The notes beneath the pieces are model-generated. The model made no database searches. It was not told the origin of the DNA and saw nothing but the letters and a program-made list of their open reading frames with translations. A stretch of 64,000 nucleotides of DNA from the NCBI RefSeq assembly GCF_023155855.1, contig NZ_JAKNUT010000001.1, positions 434,001 through 498,000 on the forward strand, in the 5' to 3' direction. This stretch comes from Microbacterium aoyamense. GTDB taxonomy: Bacteria > Actinomycetota > Actinomycetes > Actinomycetales > Microbacteriaceae. The position numbers and the translations under genes are program-made. Positions 50,284 to 58,505 of this stretch are shown here, in pieces (the stretch's first letter is position 1; each line of letters starts with the position of its first letter).

Positions 50284-51446
50284 CGCTCGAGCACGACCGC
50301 CAGCCCCTGACCGACGCCGATGCATAGCGCCGCGACCGCGACTCCCCCACCTCGGCGCTTCAATTCGTGCGCGGCGTGACCGATGACGCGCCCGCCCGAG
50401 GCGCCGAGAGGATGCCCGATCGCGATCGCGCCACCGTGAATGTTGACGCGCTCGGGGTCGAGCTCCGGCCAGCCCGCGAGGCACGCGAGCGACTGCGACG
50501 CGAAGGCCTCGTTCAGCTCGACGAGGTCGACGTCCGCCCACGTCCGGCCTGCGCGCGCGAGCGCACGGTTCGCCGCCTCGACCGGCGCGACGCCGAAGAC
50601 GTCGGGATCGTTGCCGAAGACACCGCGGCCCGTGATCCGGGCGAGGGGCTCGGCATCCATCGCCCCCTCCGCCCCCAGAAGGATCGCCGACGCGCCGTCG
50701 TTGATCGGCGAGGAGTTGCCCGCCGTGACCGTGCCGTCGGCGGCGAAAAGCGCTTTGAGGGTGCCGAGCTTCTCGAGGGTCGTGTCATCGCGGATGCCCT
50801 CGTCGCGCGCGAGCTCGATTCCGGGCACTGGCACGATCTCGGCGTCGTAGGCGCCGGATGCCCACGCCTCGGCGGCGAGGCGGTGGCTGCGCAGGGCGAA
50901 GGCGTCCTGCTGCTCGCGCGAGATGTCGTAGATGCCGGCGAGCTTCTCGGCCGACTGACCGTTCGAGATCGTCCACTCTTTCGGGAGGGCGGGGTTCGTC
51001 ATGCGCCAGCCGATCGCGGTGTTCCACATCGTCGGATTGCCGATCGCAGCAAAAGGCTTCGAGGCCTTTTCGACGACGTACGGAGCGCGGCTCATCGACT
51101 CGACCCCGCCCGCGAGCACGATGCGCGCATCGCCCGCCTCGATCGCACGGGAGCCCTGGATCACGGCCTCCATCGACGATCCGCACAGGCGGTTGACCGT
51201 CGCGCCAGGGACGCTCGTGGGGAAGCCCGCGAGCAGAGCGCCGAACCGCGCAACGTTGCGGTTGTCCTCCCCGGCCTGGTTCGCGTCGCCGAAGAGGACG
51301 TCGTCGATGGATGCCGCGTCGAGGCCGGTCCGCTCGACGAGGGCCTTCATCGCCACGGCCGCGAGATCGTCGGGCCGGATGCCCGAGAGCGCGCCACCGG
51401 CGCGGCCGAACGGCGTGCGCACGGCGTCGTAGATCCAGGTGGTCAT
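50280..51446 (-). CDS. acetyl-CoA C-acyltransferase, PcaF-like thiolase
   Basis: 388 residues. C88 in VNRLCGSSMEA is the acyl cysteine. NEAFASQSLACL, then GGAIAIGHPLGASGGR (His), then ALCIGVGQG (second Cys). VLAGGVESMSRAPYV is shared with 3-oxoadipyl-CoA and beta-oxidation thiolases. Stands alone, divergent from the PEP-mutase-family gene by 91 bp. Possible partner of the CoA-transferase at the window start if that is a 3-oxoadipate enzyme. Confidence 0.88.
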   Translation of the reverse strand: MTTWIYDAVRTPFGRAGGALSGIRPDDLAAVAMKALVERTGLDAASIDDVLFGDANQAGEDNRNVARFGALLAGFPTSVPGATVNRLCGSSMEAVIQGSRAIEAGDARIVLAGGVESMSRAPYVVEKASKPFAAIGNPTMWNTAIGWRMTNPALPKEWTISNGQSAEKLAGIYDISREQQDAFALRSHRLAAEAWASGAYDAEIVPVPGIELARDEGIRDDTTLEKLGTLKALFAADGTVTAGNSSPINDGASAILLGAEGAMDAEPLARITGRGVFGNDPDVFGVAPVEAANRALARAGRTWADVDLVELNEAFASQSLACLAGWPELDPERVNIHGGAIAIGHPLGASGGRVIGHAAHELKRRGGGVAVAALCIGVGQGLAVVLER

Positions 51447-51525
51447 CGTCGACTCCTATCCGGGTCAACCGTAGTGCGCTCTGCGCGTCGACGACGGAAC
51501 CCGGCCGTCGCGGCCGCGGCGCGGC

Positions 51526-51537
51526 TAGCGTGGAGGG
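51526..51537 (+). promoter_or_regulatory. leaderless-type -10 element
   Basis: TAGCGT at 51526-51531, then 6 nt (GGAGGG, which could also act as a ribosome site), then the ATG at 51538. Confidence 0.4.
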
Positions 51538-52317
51538 ATGACTGCACAGACCGATAAGGCCCGCACCCTCGCCCGACTGCATGCCGCACCCGAGATCCTC
51601 CGCGTCGTGAACGTGTGGGATGCCGTGTCGGCGAGAGCCGTCGCGGCACTGCCCGAGACGCGGGCCATCGCCACTGCGGGCCACTCGATCGCCGCGACCT
51701 TCGGATACGAGGACGGCGAGAAGATCCCGCTCGCCACGATGCTCGACATGGTGGGGCGCATCGTCGAGGCGGCCGGCGATCTGCCGGTCTCGGCCGATCT
51801 GGACGCGGGTTACGGCAATCCCGGCGAGACCGTGCGCCGTGCGATCGGCGTGGGTGTCGTCGGTGCCAACGTCGAGGATCGGCTCAAGCCCCTCGACGAG
51901 TCGGTGGCCGCGGTCGCGGCGATCATCGCGGCGGGCGAAGCGGAGGGAGTGCCGTTCGCGCTCAACGCGCGCACCGACGCGCTCATCCGTGGCGGTGACC
52001 GCCCGCTCGACGCGTCGATCGCCGATGCCATCGAACGCGGCCGCGCGTACCTCGACGCCGGTGCCGACGTGGTCTTCGTGCCGGGAATCGTGGATGCCGA
52101 CGTCGCGCGCCGCCTCGTGGACGGCATCGGCGAGCGCAAAGTCAGCGTGATCGGGCTTCCGGGTGCCCTGCGCGCCGCCGACTACGAAGCCCTTGGTGTG
52201 GCCCGCATCTCGTATGGGCCGATGACGCAGCGCGTCGCGCTGACAGCGCTGCAGGACGTCGCGGCCGACCTGTACGCCGAGGGCGTCATCCCGGATTCGA
52301 CGCGCGCGCTCAACTGA
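51538..52317 (+). CDS. isocitrate lyase/PEP mutase family protein
   Basis: 259 residues. RVVNVWDAVSARAV, GHSIAATFGYEDGE, metal-binding SADLDAGYGN (D87, D89), GANVEDR, and NARTDALIRGG fit the PEP-mutase/2-methylisocitrate-lyase-like superfamily. The KKCGH signature of true isocitrate lyases is absent, so it is a non-ICL carboxy-lyase or phosphonopyruvate-type enzyme of unknown substrate. Confidence 0.87.
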   Translation: MTAQTDKARTLARLHAAPEILRVVNVWDAVSARAVAALPETRAIATAGHSIAATFGYEDGEKIPLATMLDMVGRIVEAAGDLPVSADLDAGYGNPGETVRRAIGVGVVGANVEDRLKPLDESVAAVAAIIAAGEAEGVPFALNARTDALIRGGDRPLDASIADAIERGRAYLDAGADVVFVPGIVDADVARRLVDGIGERKVSVIGLPGALRAADYEALGVARISYGPMTQRVALTALQDVAADLYAEGVIPDSTRALN

Positions 52318-52633
52318 GCCCATCCGAACGCGACAGACCGCGCGCAGTGTCGAGCTCCGACGCCGTGTGCGCCGCGCACATCGACTTCGCGACGCGCGTG
52401 CTCGGATGGTTCGAGAGGTGGATGCCGGCCCGCTGATTGCCGTTCTGGACCGACTGAGCGACCTCGTCGAGGTGGGAGTTGCACGGCGTGAGATCGGAAG
52501 CGGTATTGGCGATCGCGATCTGCGGACGACCTTCGAACGCTGTCGACGGCACACCTCGACGCATCCACGCCCGATGGATGTACGCGTTCCGATCGTCGCC
52601 CGCGTACCACTCGGTGCTGCGCAATGACGGCAT
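52310..52633 (-). pseudogene. truncated IlvD/Edd dehydratase (N-terminal fragment)
   Basis: MPSLRSTEWYAGDDRNAYIH begins at 52633. About 65 residues match the N-terminus of the intact enzyme at 30795-32513, including RPQIAIANTASDLTPCNSH with the first cluster cysteine. Similarity stops near 52438; the frame then runs through unrelated sequence to a stop at 52310. The other two cluster cysteines and ~500 residues are missing, so no activity is possible. The ribosome-site-like GGAGAG before the ATG is still there. Confidence 0.85.
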
Positions 52634-52643
52634 CCCCGTCGCC

Positions 52644-52784
52644 TCACTCTCCGACGTGCAGTTCGATCCTGTTGCCGCCGGATCCTCTGCGGGGAGTCGA
52701 TTCGACGAAAGGTCCGGGGCCGCTCCTGGGGACGACACCGAACGGCGACACCTCGACTGCGTCACGGGCGCTCCACTGCGGCAT
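52644..52784 (-). pseudogene. possible C-terminal remnant of an unidentified gene
   Basis: A 46-codon frame starting MPQWSARDAVEVSPFGVV and ending GGNRIELHVGE stops 10 bp before the dehydratase-fragment ATG, the spacing of an operon junction. It has protein-like composition but no family I can name. I read it as the tail of a deleted upstream gene. The rest of the 524-bp gap between 52318 and 52841 shows nothing else I can support. Confidence 0.35.
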
Positions 52785-52841
52785 GTGGTGAGTTTCGCAC
52801 ACGCCGCGTCTTCGGAGGACGTGGGTGGTCCGCAGCGCCGG

Positions 52842-53375
52842 TCAGTCCGCGATCCGGATGGTCGCGGTGAAGTCGGTCGTGATCCCCTGGAGACCCGCGG
52901 GGTCGTCGAATGTGCCGATCGGCATTATGCCGGCGAAGCTCCCGACGCTGGCGTAGTAGAGGACGATCGAGTTCGCCGGTGCGTAGTACGCGATCGCGCC
53001 GACGGGTGCACTGCTGCTCGCGGGTGCGTCGGACGTGTCAGGAGCGGTCGGGAGGGGAGCGATCTTCTCCTGGCGTCCGTAGTCCTCGAACGACAGGGTC
53101 AACGGCAACTGTGCCGCGAAGGACGCGGCGATTCTCGACGTATCGAGCGTGCCGGTGTACTCGGTTCCGTCGATGTCGATCGTGATGGGCGTGATGCTCT
53201 GCGGCACGGATTCTCCAGAGGTCTCGGATGACGCGGTTGGGATGGTGGATGCGAGGGGCGACGCGGTCGAGAAGGCCGCTCGGCTCGGGATGACATCCGA
53301 CTGTTCGGGTGCGCACGCTGTCAGCGCAGCGACAACGAGCGCGGAACAGGCGGCGGCAGAGAGGCGGCGATTCAT
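52842..53375 (-). CDS. cyclophilin-like-fold lipoprotein
   Basis: 177 residues with GGGGAG upstream. Lipobox LTAC (C21), a Ser/Thr-rich linker (to ~60), then ITIDIDGTEYTGTLD, LTLSFEDYGRQEKIAPLP, AYYAPANSIVLYYASVG and MPIGTF, which match the cyclophilin-like (TM1367-type) domain. Anchored outside the membrane; no prolyl-isomerase residues are evident and the family's role is unknown. It follows the alcohol dehydrogenase by 14 bp. Confidence 0.8.
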   Translation of the reverse strand: MNRRLSAAACSALVVAALTACAPEQSDVIPSRAAFSTASPLASTIPTASSETSGESVPQSITPITIDIDGTEYTGTLDTSRIAASFAAQLPLTLSFEDYGRQEKIAPLPTAPDTSDAPASSSAPVGAIAYYAPANSIVLYYASVGSFAGIMPIGTFDDPAGLQGITTDFTATIRIAD

Positions 53376-53389
53376 CGACAGGTCTCCCC

Positions 53390-54409
53390 TTACGGTGTGA
53401 GCATCACTTTGGTGGCGCGACGCTCGTCCATGGCCCTGTAGCCCTCGGCGGCATCTTCGAGGGGCAGGGTGAGGTCGAAGACGGCGCCGGGGTCGATCTG
53501 ACGTTCGGTGATCAGTCGGATGAACTCGGGAAGGTATTGACGGACGGGCGCTGCACCGCCGTGCAGGTGGATGCCTGCCCCGAAGAGTTCGAGACCGTCG
53601 ATAGACACGGCGTGCGAGACGCCGACGAATCCGACGTGGCCGCCCGGGCGGGTGGAGCGCATCGCCTGTTGCATCGACTCCTGCGTTCCAACTGCCTCTA
53701 TGACGCTGTGCGCGCCGAGTCCGCCTGTGAGTTCCTTGATCCGTGCCACACCGGCATCGCCGCGCTCCTCGACGATGTCGGTTGCGCCGAAGTGTCGCGC
53801 GAGCGCTTGGCGGTCGGCGTGGCGTGACATGGCGATGATGCGTTCGGCACCGAGTTCCTTCGCGGCGAGGATGCCGAGCAGTCCGACGGCGCCGTCGCCG
53901 ACGACGGCGACCGTCTTTCCGGGACCCGCCTGTGCGGCGACGGCGGCGAACCAGCCGGTCCCGAGGACGTCGGAGGCGGCGAGCAGGGAGGGGATGAGGT
54001 CGGCGTCGGGCTGCCCGGGTGTCGCGACGAGGGTGCCGTCGGCGAGGGGGATGCGGGCGTACTCGGCCTGCGTGCCGATCGTGCCCATGAGGGTGCGGTG
54101 GACGCAGTAGGACTGGTATCCGGACTGGCAGATCTCGCAGGTGTTGTCGGATGACCAGAACGATCCGACAACGAAGTCGCCGACGACGAGGGTCTTCACC
54201 TCGGCGCCGATCTCGGTGACGACGCCGACGTACTCGTGGCCCATCGGCGCATGATCGACCGGCTCGGCGCCACGGTACGGCCACAGGTCGGATCCGCAGA
54301 TGCAAGTCGCGGTGATCTTGATGATCGCGTCGGTCGGCTCGACGATTCTCGGGTCGACGCGGTCTTCGACCCGGACGTCGCCGGGCGCGTACAGGATGAC
54401 TCCACGCAT
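53390..54409 (-). CDS. zinc-dependent alcohol dehydrogenase
   Basis: 339 residues with GAGGAG upstream. Catalytic zinc site CICGSD and GHEYVG. The structural lobe has only DNTCEICQSGYQSYC, i.e. three cysteines, so that zinc may be weak. VVGDGAVGLL binds the cofactor. Close to the Zn-MDR group with glutathione-independent formaldehyde or quinone reductase-like members. In an operon with the lipoprotein and the split exporter. Confidence 0.88.
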   Translation of the reverse strand: MRGVILYAPGDVRVEDRVDPRIVEPTDAIIKITATCICGSDLWPYRGAEPVDHAPMGHEYVGVVTEIGAEVKTLVVGDFVVGSFWSSDNTCEICQSGYQSYCVHRTLMGTIGTQAEYARIPLADGTLVATPGQPDADLIPSLLAASDVLGTGWFAAVAAQAGPGKTVAVVGDGAVGLLGILAAKELGAERIIAMSRHADRQALARHFGATDIVEERGDAGVARIKELTGGLGAHSVIEAVGTQESMQQAMRSTRPGGHVGFVGVSHAVSIDGLELFGAGIHLHGGAAPVRQYLPEFIRLITERQIDPGAVFDLTLPLEDAAEGYRAMDERRATKVMLTP

Positions 54410-54419
54410 GGTGGTCTCC

Positions 54420-55648
54420 TCAGCTGATGGGGGTTGGGTGGGGTGCGGGCGTCGCCGTTCGGGCGAGCAGGAAGTAGGCGGCGCCGGCGAGGATCACCGC
54501 GATGACGGTCACGAGCCCGAGGGGCAGGATGTTGGTGGCACCGGCGACACCGACGAGAGGTGCCGCGATGCCGCCGAATCCGAAGCGGACCATGCCCAAG
54601 AGCGAAGAGGCGGTGCCCGCCATCTGCGGGTAGTCGGCGAGTGCGAGTGTCGTGGCCGGCGGGGACGAGATCGCGACGCCGCTCGCGAGAAGGAACAGCG
54701 CCACGATCACGACCCACAACGGCATCGGCGCCAATCCGGCCATGAGAAGACCGGCCGCTCCCGCACCGGTGACGAGGATGCCGATGCTCAGTGTGCCATC
54801 GATGCTCCACCTTTCCGCGGCGCGCCCGGCGAGATATCCGAAGGTCATGAATCCGGCGGAGTTGAGTCCGAATGCGAGCGCGTACGCGAGCGGGCTGAGG
54901 CCGTAGATGTCCTGAAGGACGTACGTCGCACCGGACAGGTATGCGAAAAGCGCGGCATAGAGGAAGCCCTGATTGAGGACCGCACCCAGGAAGACCTGGT
55001 CCGTCAGCAGGGTGCGGAAGTCCCGCATCGTCTGGCCGAAACCGCCCGATGTGCGCTGCTCCACGGGAGCGTCTCACGGAAGACGAGAAGGCTGATGATC
55101 AGGATGCCGGCGCCGATCGCGGCGAGGAAGACGAACAGTCCGCGCCAGTCGGTCACGGTGTTCAGGATGCCGCCGAGAAGCGGTCCGACGATGGCCGCCA
55201 ACCCGCCCACGACCGTGAGGCGGCCGTAGAAGCGGATCAACGCCGAGCCCGTGTAGACGTCCCGACCGGCCGCCTGCGCAATAACGATGCCGACGCCGCC
55301 CGCGAGCCCCTGCACCAGTCGGGCAAGGATCAGCAGTTCGACCGTGGGGCTGAACGCGCACAGCGCCGAGGTCACGATGTACGCGATGATCCCGACCAGT
55401 AGGACGCCGCGGCGGCCGTAGCGGTCCGACAGCGGCCCGGCGATGAGCTGCCCCGCGGCCAAACCGATCAGGCACGCGGTCACGGTGAGCTGTGCGACGG
55501 ACGTCACCGCTCCCAGCTCAGCCGTCAAGGCGGGCAGCGCGGGCAGATACAGATCCATCGAGATCGGGCCGAACACCGTCAGCAGGAGCAGCAGCGTCGG
55601 CAGCAGTCTGGACGACGCGGGCGTCACGGTGGAGGGCGTCTCGGGCAT
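54420..55648 (-). pseudogene. Bcr/CflA-type MFS drug exporter, split by a frameshift
   Basis: The first frame (55648-55004) reads MPETPSTVTPASSRLLP and covers about six membrane segments up to VFRETLPWSS. The second (55064-54420, GTG start) begins VEQRTSGGFGQTMRDF and covers about six more. The expected join is ETLP-VEQRTSGG, so one base appears to be missing in CTCCCGTGG near 55064-55070. Signatures such as PISMDLYLPALPAL and SDRYGRRGVL identify the Bcr/CflA group. The break falls in the central loop between the two MFS halves, so two co-expressed halves, a sequencing error or a true pseudogene are all possible. Confidence 0.8.
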
Positions 55649-55736
55649 GGCTCAAGCGTGCAACCTCGCGCGGCGCAGCGGGAGTCTCTGCTGAGGGGTG
55701 TACCGGCAGGGAACCCCATCCCGCGATGGACCGCTC

Positions 55737-55748
55737 TACCGTAGGGGC
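55737..55748 (+). promoter_or_regulatory. leaderless-type -10 element
   Basis: TACCGT at 55737-55742, then 6 nt, then the ATG at 55749. Confidence 0.5.
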
Positions 55749-56627
55749 ATGGACAACCGAGAAGAGGTACGCGAGTTCCTCATGACCCGACGCGAAAGGG
55801 TCTCCCCCGCTGCGGCCGGCATCTCGGCCGGTACGAACCGCCGCGTCAAGGGGCTCCGCCGCAGCGAGGTCGCGACCCTCGCCGGTGTCAGTGTCGAGTA
55901 CTACGCCAAGCTCGAGCGCGGCTCGATCGCCGGCGCATCCGGCGCAGTGCTCGACGCCATTTCACGCGCCCTGCAGCTCAACGATGCCGAGCATGCGCAT
56001 CTCCTCGACCTCGCCCGAAACGCGGACGGCATCCCCTCGTCCGGACGACAGCGCCGTCGCGCAAGCAAGCCCGGGCCGCCGCGCGCGAGCCTCGAATGGG
56101 CGCTGGCGTCGATCAAGGACGCCGTCGCCGTCGTCCGTGATCAGCGGCAGAACCTGATCGCGTTCAACGAGCTCGGACGTGCGTTCTACTCACCGCTCAT
56201 CGGCGACGGCGGTCGAACGCCGAACTTCGCCCGCTTCCAGTTCCTCGACCCCGCCTCGCACGACTTCTACCCCGACTGGGACACGTTCGCCGACATGTGC
56301 GTCGCAGTGATCCGCAGCGAGGCCGGCCGAGACCCCCACGACAAAGGCATCCAGGATCTCGTCGGGGAGCTCTCCACGCGCAGCGACTTTTTTCGCACTC
56401 TCTGGGCAGCGCACAACGTACGCACCCACGGAGCCGGCACCAAGCGGTTCGTCCACCCCGTCGTCGGCGAGGTCACCCTCGTCTACGAAGAGCTCGCCCT
56501 CACCGCCGACCCAGGACAGGTGCTCCTCATCTACACCGCCGAACCCGGCTCACCCTCCGCCGAACGCCTGCAGCTCCTCGCCTCTTGGACGACCGAATCC
56601 TCACCGACTGCCCCGCTGTCCGGCTGA
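55749..56627 (+). CDS. HTH regulator with MmyB-like ligand domain (2)
   Basis: 292 residues. HTH with RVKGLRRSEVATLAGVSVEY and KLERGSIAGASG. MmyB-like domain with FQFLDPASHDFYPDW, DLVGELSTRSDFFRTLWAAH and VHPVVGEVTLVYEEL. Clearly a paralogue of the regulator at 39408-40307. Divergent from the split exporter/alcohol dehydrogenase/lipoprotein operon by 100 bp and probably its repressor. Confidence 0.9.
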   Translation: MDNREEVREFLMTRRERVSPAAAGISAGTNRRVKGLRRSEVATLAGVSVEYYAKLERGSIAGASGAVLDAISRALQLNDAEHAHLLDLARNADGIPSSGRQRRRASKPGPPRASLEWALASIKDAVAVVRDQRQNLIAFNELGRAFYSPLIGDGGRTPNFARFQFLDPASHDFYPDWDTFADMCVAVIRSEAGRDPHDKGIQDLVGELSTRSDFFRTLWAAHNVRTHGAGTKRFVHPVVGEVTLVYEELALTADPGQVLLIYTAEPGSPSAERLQLLASWTTESSPTAPLSG

Positions 56628-56818
56628 GACCGGCACACCCGCGCCAAGGGCGGGCGCGGCAATTGCTCGCCTTCGGCGCGGTCTACGACGAGCGGTCGAC
56701 GAACGTGGTCCGTGAGCCCGGGCAACGACGGCGAGTCAGCTCTCCTCCGACGCACGGGGGTCGGGTGCGCTCCGCGCCCAGCGACCGCGTTCCTCGTGGG
56801 CTCCGCGAGAATGTCGGT

Positions 56819-57178
56819 ATGACGGATGCTCCTCTGGGCGAGCCGCAGCGGCTTGCGGTCTACGGATCCCTCGCGCCGGGCAGGAAGAACGCGCATGAAC
56901 TCGAGATGATCGATGGCAAGTGGTCGACCGGCACCGTCCGCGGGCACCTCGTCGATCGCGGATGGGCCGCCGGTTCGGGCTTCCCGGGGTTGATCATCGA
57001 TCCGGCCGGCCCCGTCGTCGCCGTCCTGGTGCTCACCTCGGTCGACCTCGCCGACCACTGGCCACGGCTGGACGAGTTCGAGGGCGACGAATACGAGCGC
57101 GTGCTCATCGCGGTCGAGACCGAAGAAGGAACATCGATCGAGGCGCACGTCTACGCGCTCGCCGCGTCAGGCGCGTGA
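56819..57178 (+). CDS. gamma-glutamylcyclotransferase (AIG2)-like protein
   Basis: 119 residues. LAVYGSLAPGRKNAHEL is the phosphate-like binding loop and DEFEGDEYERV holds the catalytic glutamate of GGCT-fold proteins. Members cyclise gamma-glutamyl amines or act on related peptides; exact substrate unknown. The 190 bp before it contain nothing recognisable. Confidence 0.82.
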   Translation: MTDAPLGEPQRLAVYGSLAPGRKNAHELEMIDGKWSTGTVRGHLVDRGWAAGSGFPGLIIDPAGPVVAVLVLTSVDLADHWPRLDEFEGDEYERVLIAVETEEGTSIEAHVYALAASGA

Positions 57179-57333
57179 TCGCGCGCCGCGACCACCATCG
57201 GCGACCTCTTGCCGTGAGCACAGGTATCTCCGCACATGGCCGACGGCGGATGATCGAAGGGTGATCCCGCGGGTGAACTCGCGTGCTTCCTGAGGTCTGG
57301 TCGCTGTGTCCCCGCCAAGCTGATCTCGAGAAC

Positions 57334-57346
57334 GAACGGTCCGTTC
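57334..57346. promoter_or_regulatory. 13-bp palindrome upstream of the amidase gene
   Basis: GAACGG-T-CCGTTC is a perfect dyad 40 bp before the amidase start, a probable operator for an unidentified regulator. Confidence 0.45.
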
Positions 57347-57386
57347 CGGACGGTCGGGCTCTCATCCACGAGGGGAACACGGCGAC

Positions 57387-58472
57387 ATGTGCACACGAGT
57401 TGTATGGCCCGATGCGAACGGTTCGGTCATCGTCGGCCGGAACATGGACTTCCACATGGACCTGCTCTCGAATCTCTGGAAGCTCCCGCGCGGAATCGAG
57501 CGCTCCGACGGCGTCCACGGCAATCTGACGTGGAAGGCGAAGTACGGCAGCGTCATCGCGACGGCCTTCGACATCATCGCGTGCGACGGGATGAACGAGG
57601 AGGGCTTCGCTGGGCACATTCTCTGGCTGGCCGAGTCCGACTACGGCAAGCCTGAAGCGAACGCGATCCAGTTGAGCCAGGCGATCTGGCTGCAGTACTA
57701 CCTCGACAACTTCGCGACCGTCGCCGAGGCTGTCGCGTGGACGAACGAGTCGCAGGTGCAGATCGCACAGCTGTTCGACCCGACCGGTCACATCGTGCCC
57801 ACTCTGCACCTGGCGATCAACGACGCGACCGGCGACTCGGCGATCATCGAGTACACCGACGGCAAGCCGAAGGTCTACCACAGCCGTGAGTACCAGGTGA
57901 TGACGAACTCGCCCACCTTCGACAAGCAGCTCGAACTCGTGAAGGAGGTCGCGGGCCTCGGAGGAGACGAGCCGCTCGGGGGATCCACCCTCGCAAGCGA
58001 TCGATTCGCCCGCGCGTCGTTCTACGTCGCCCACCAGAACCAGCCGAAGACGCAGATCGAGGCGATGTCGGCGATGTTCAGCATCATCCGCAACGCCGCG
58101 CAGCCGTTCCGAACGCCCGAACCGGGCAAGCCGGACGCATCGCAGACCATCTGGCAGGTGGTGCTCGACCTCACCAACAGGCGGTACGCCTTCGAATCGA
58201 CGACTCGACCGAACATCGTCTGGGTCGACTTCGACGAGCTGAGTTTCAACGAGGGAACGAAGGTGCTCAAGCTCGACCTCGTAGGTCGACTGGCGCTCGA
58301 GGACGGCATGGCCGGCAACGCGAGTCATCAGTTCAGGGACGTCGGTCGCCTCGATTCGGAGCTGCTGGCCATCGGGCTGGACGCGCTCGAGTTCGTGGCC
58401 CGCAAGCAGGATGAATTCGCGGAGGTCCAGAACGCAGTTCAGAGCCTCGTCGGCACCAAGAAGAAGTCCTGA
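57387..58472 (+). CDS. choloylglycine-hydrolase-family Ntn amidase
   Basis: 361 residues. After Met removal C2 is the N-terminal nucleophile, with R18 and D21 (GRNMD) in the positions found in bile-salt hydrolases and penicillin V acylases. AINDATGDSAIIEY and VMTNSPTFDKQL (active-site Asn) follow. Cleaves linear C-N bonds; substrates in the family are conjugated bile acids, penicillin V and N-acyl homoserine lactones. No signal peptide, so cytosolic. A distant GAGGGG is the only ribosome-site candidate. Confidence 0.88.
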   Translation: MCTRVVWPDANGSVIVGRNMDFHMDLLSNLWKLPRGIERSDGVHGNLTWKAKYGSVIATAFDIIACDGMNEEGFAGHILWLAESDYGKPEANAIQLSQAIWLQYYLDNFATVAEAVAWTNESQVQIAQLFDPTGHIVPTLHLAINDATGDSAIIEYTDGKPKVYHSREYQVMTNSPTFDKQLELVKEVAGLGGDEPLGGSTLASDRFARASFYVAHQNQPKTQIEAMSAMFSIIRNAAQPFRTPEPGKPDASQTIWQVVLDLTNRRYAFESTTRPNIVWVDFDELSFNEGTKVLKLDLVGRLALEDGMAGNASHQFRDVGRLDSELLAIGLDALEFVARKQDEFAEVQNAVQSLVGTKKKS

Positions 58473-58505
58473 CACCGTCGGCTGCGCGCAAGAGCCATCG
58501 CAAGG

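Noticed and set aside
51538..52317. Isocitrate lyase of the glyoxylate shunt
   Set aside because: Too short and lacks the KKCGH active-site signature.
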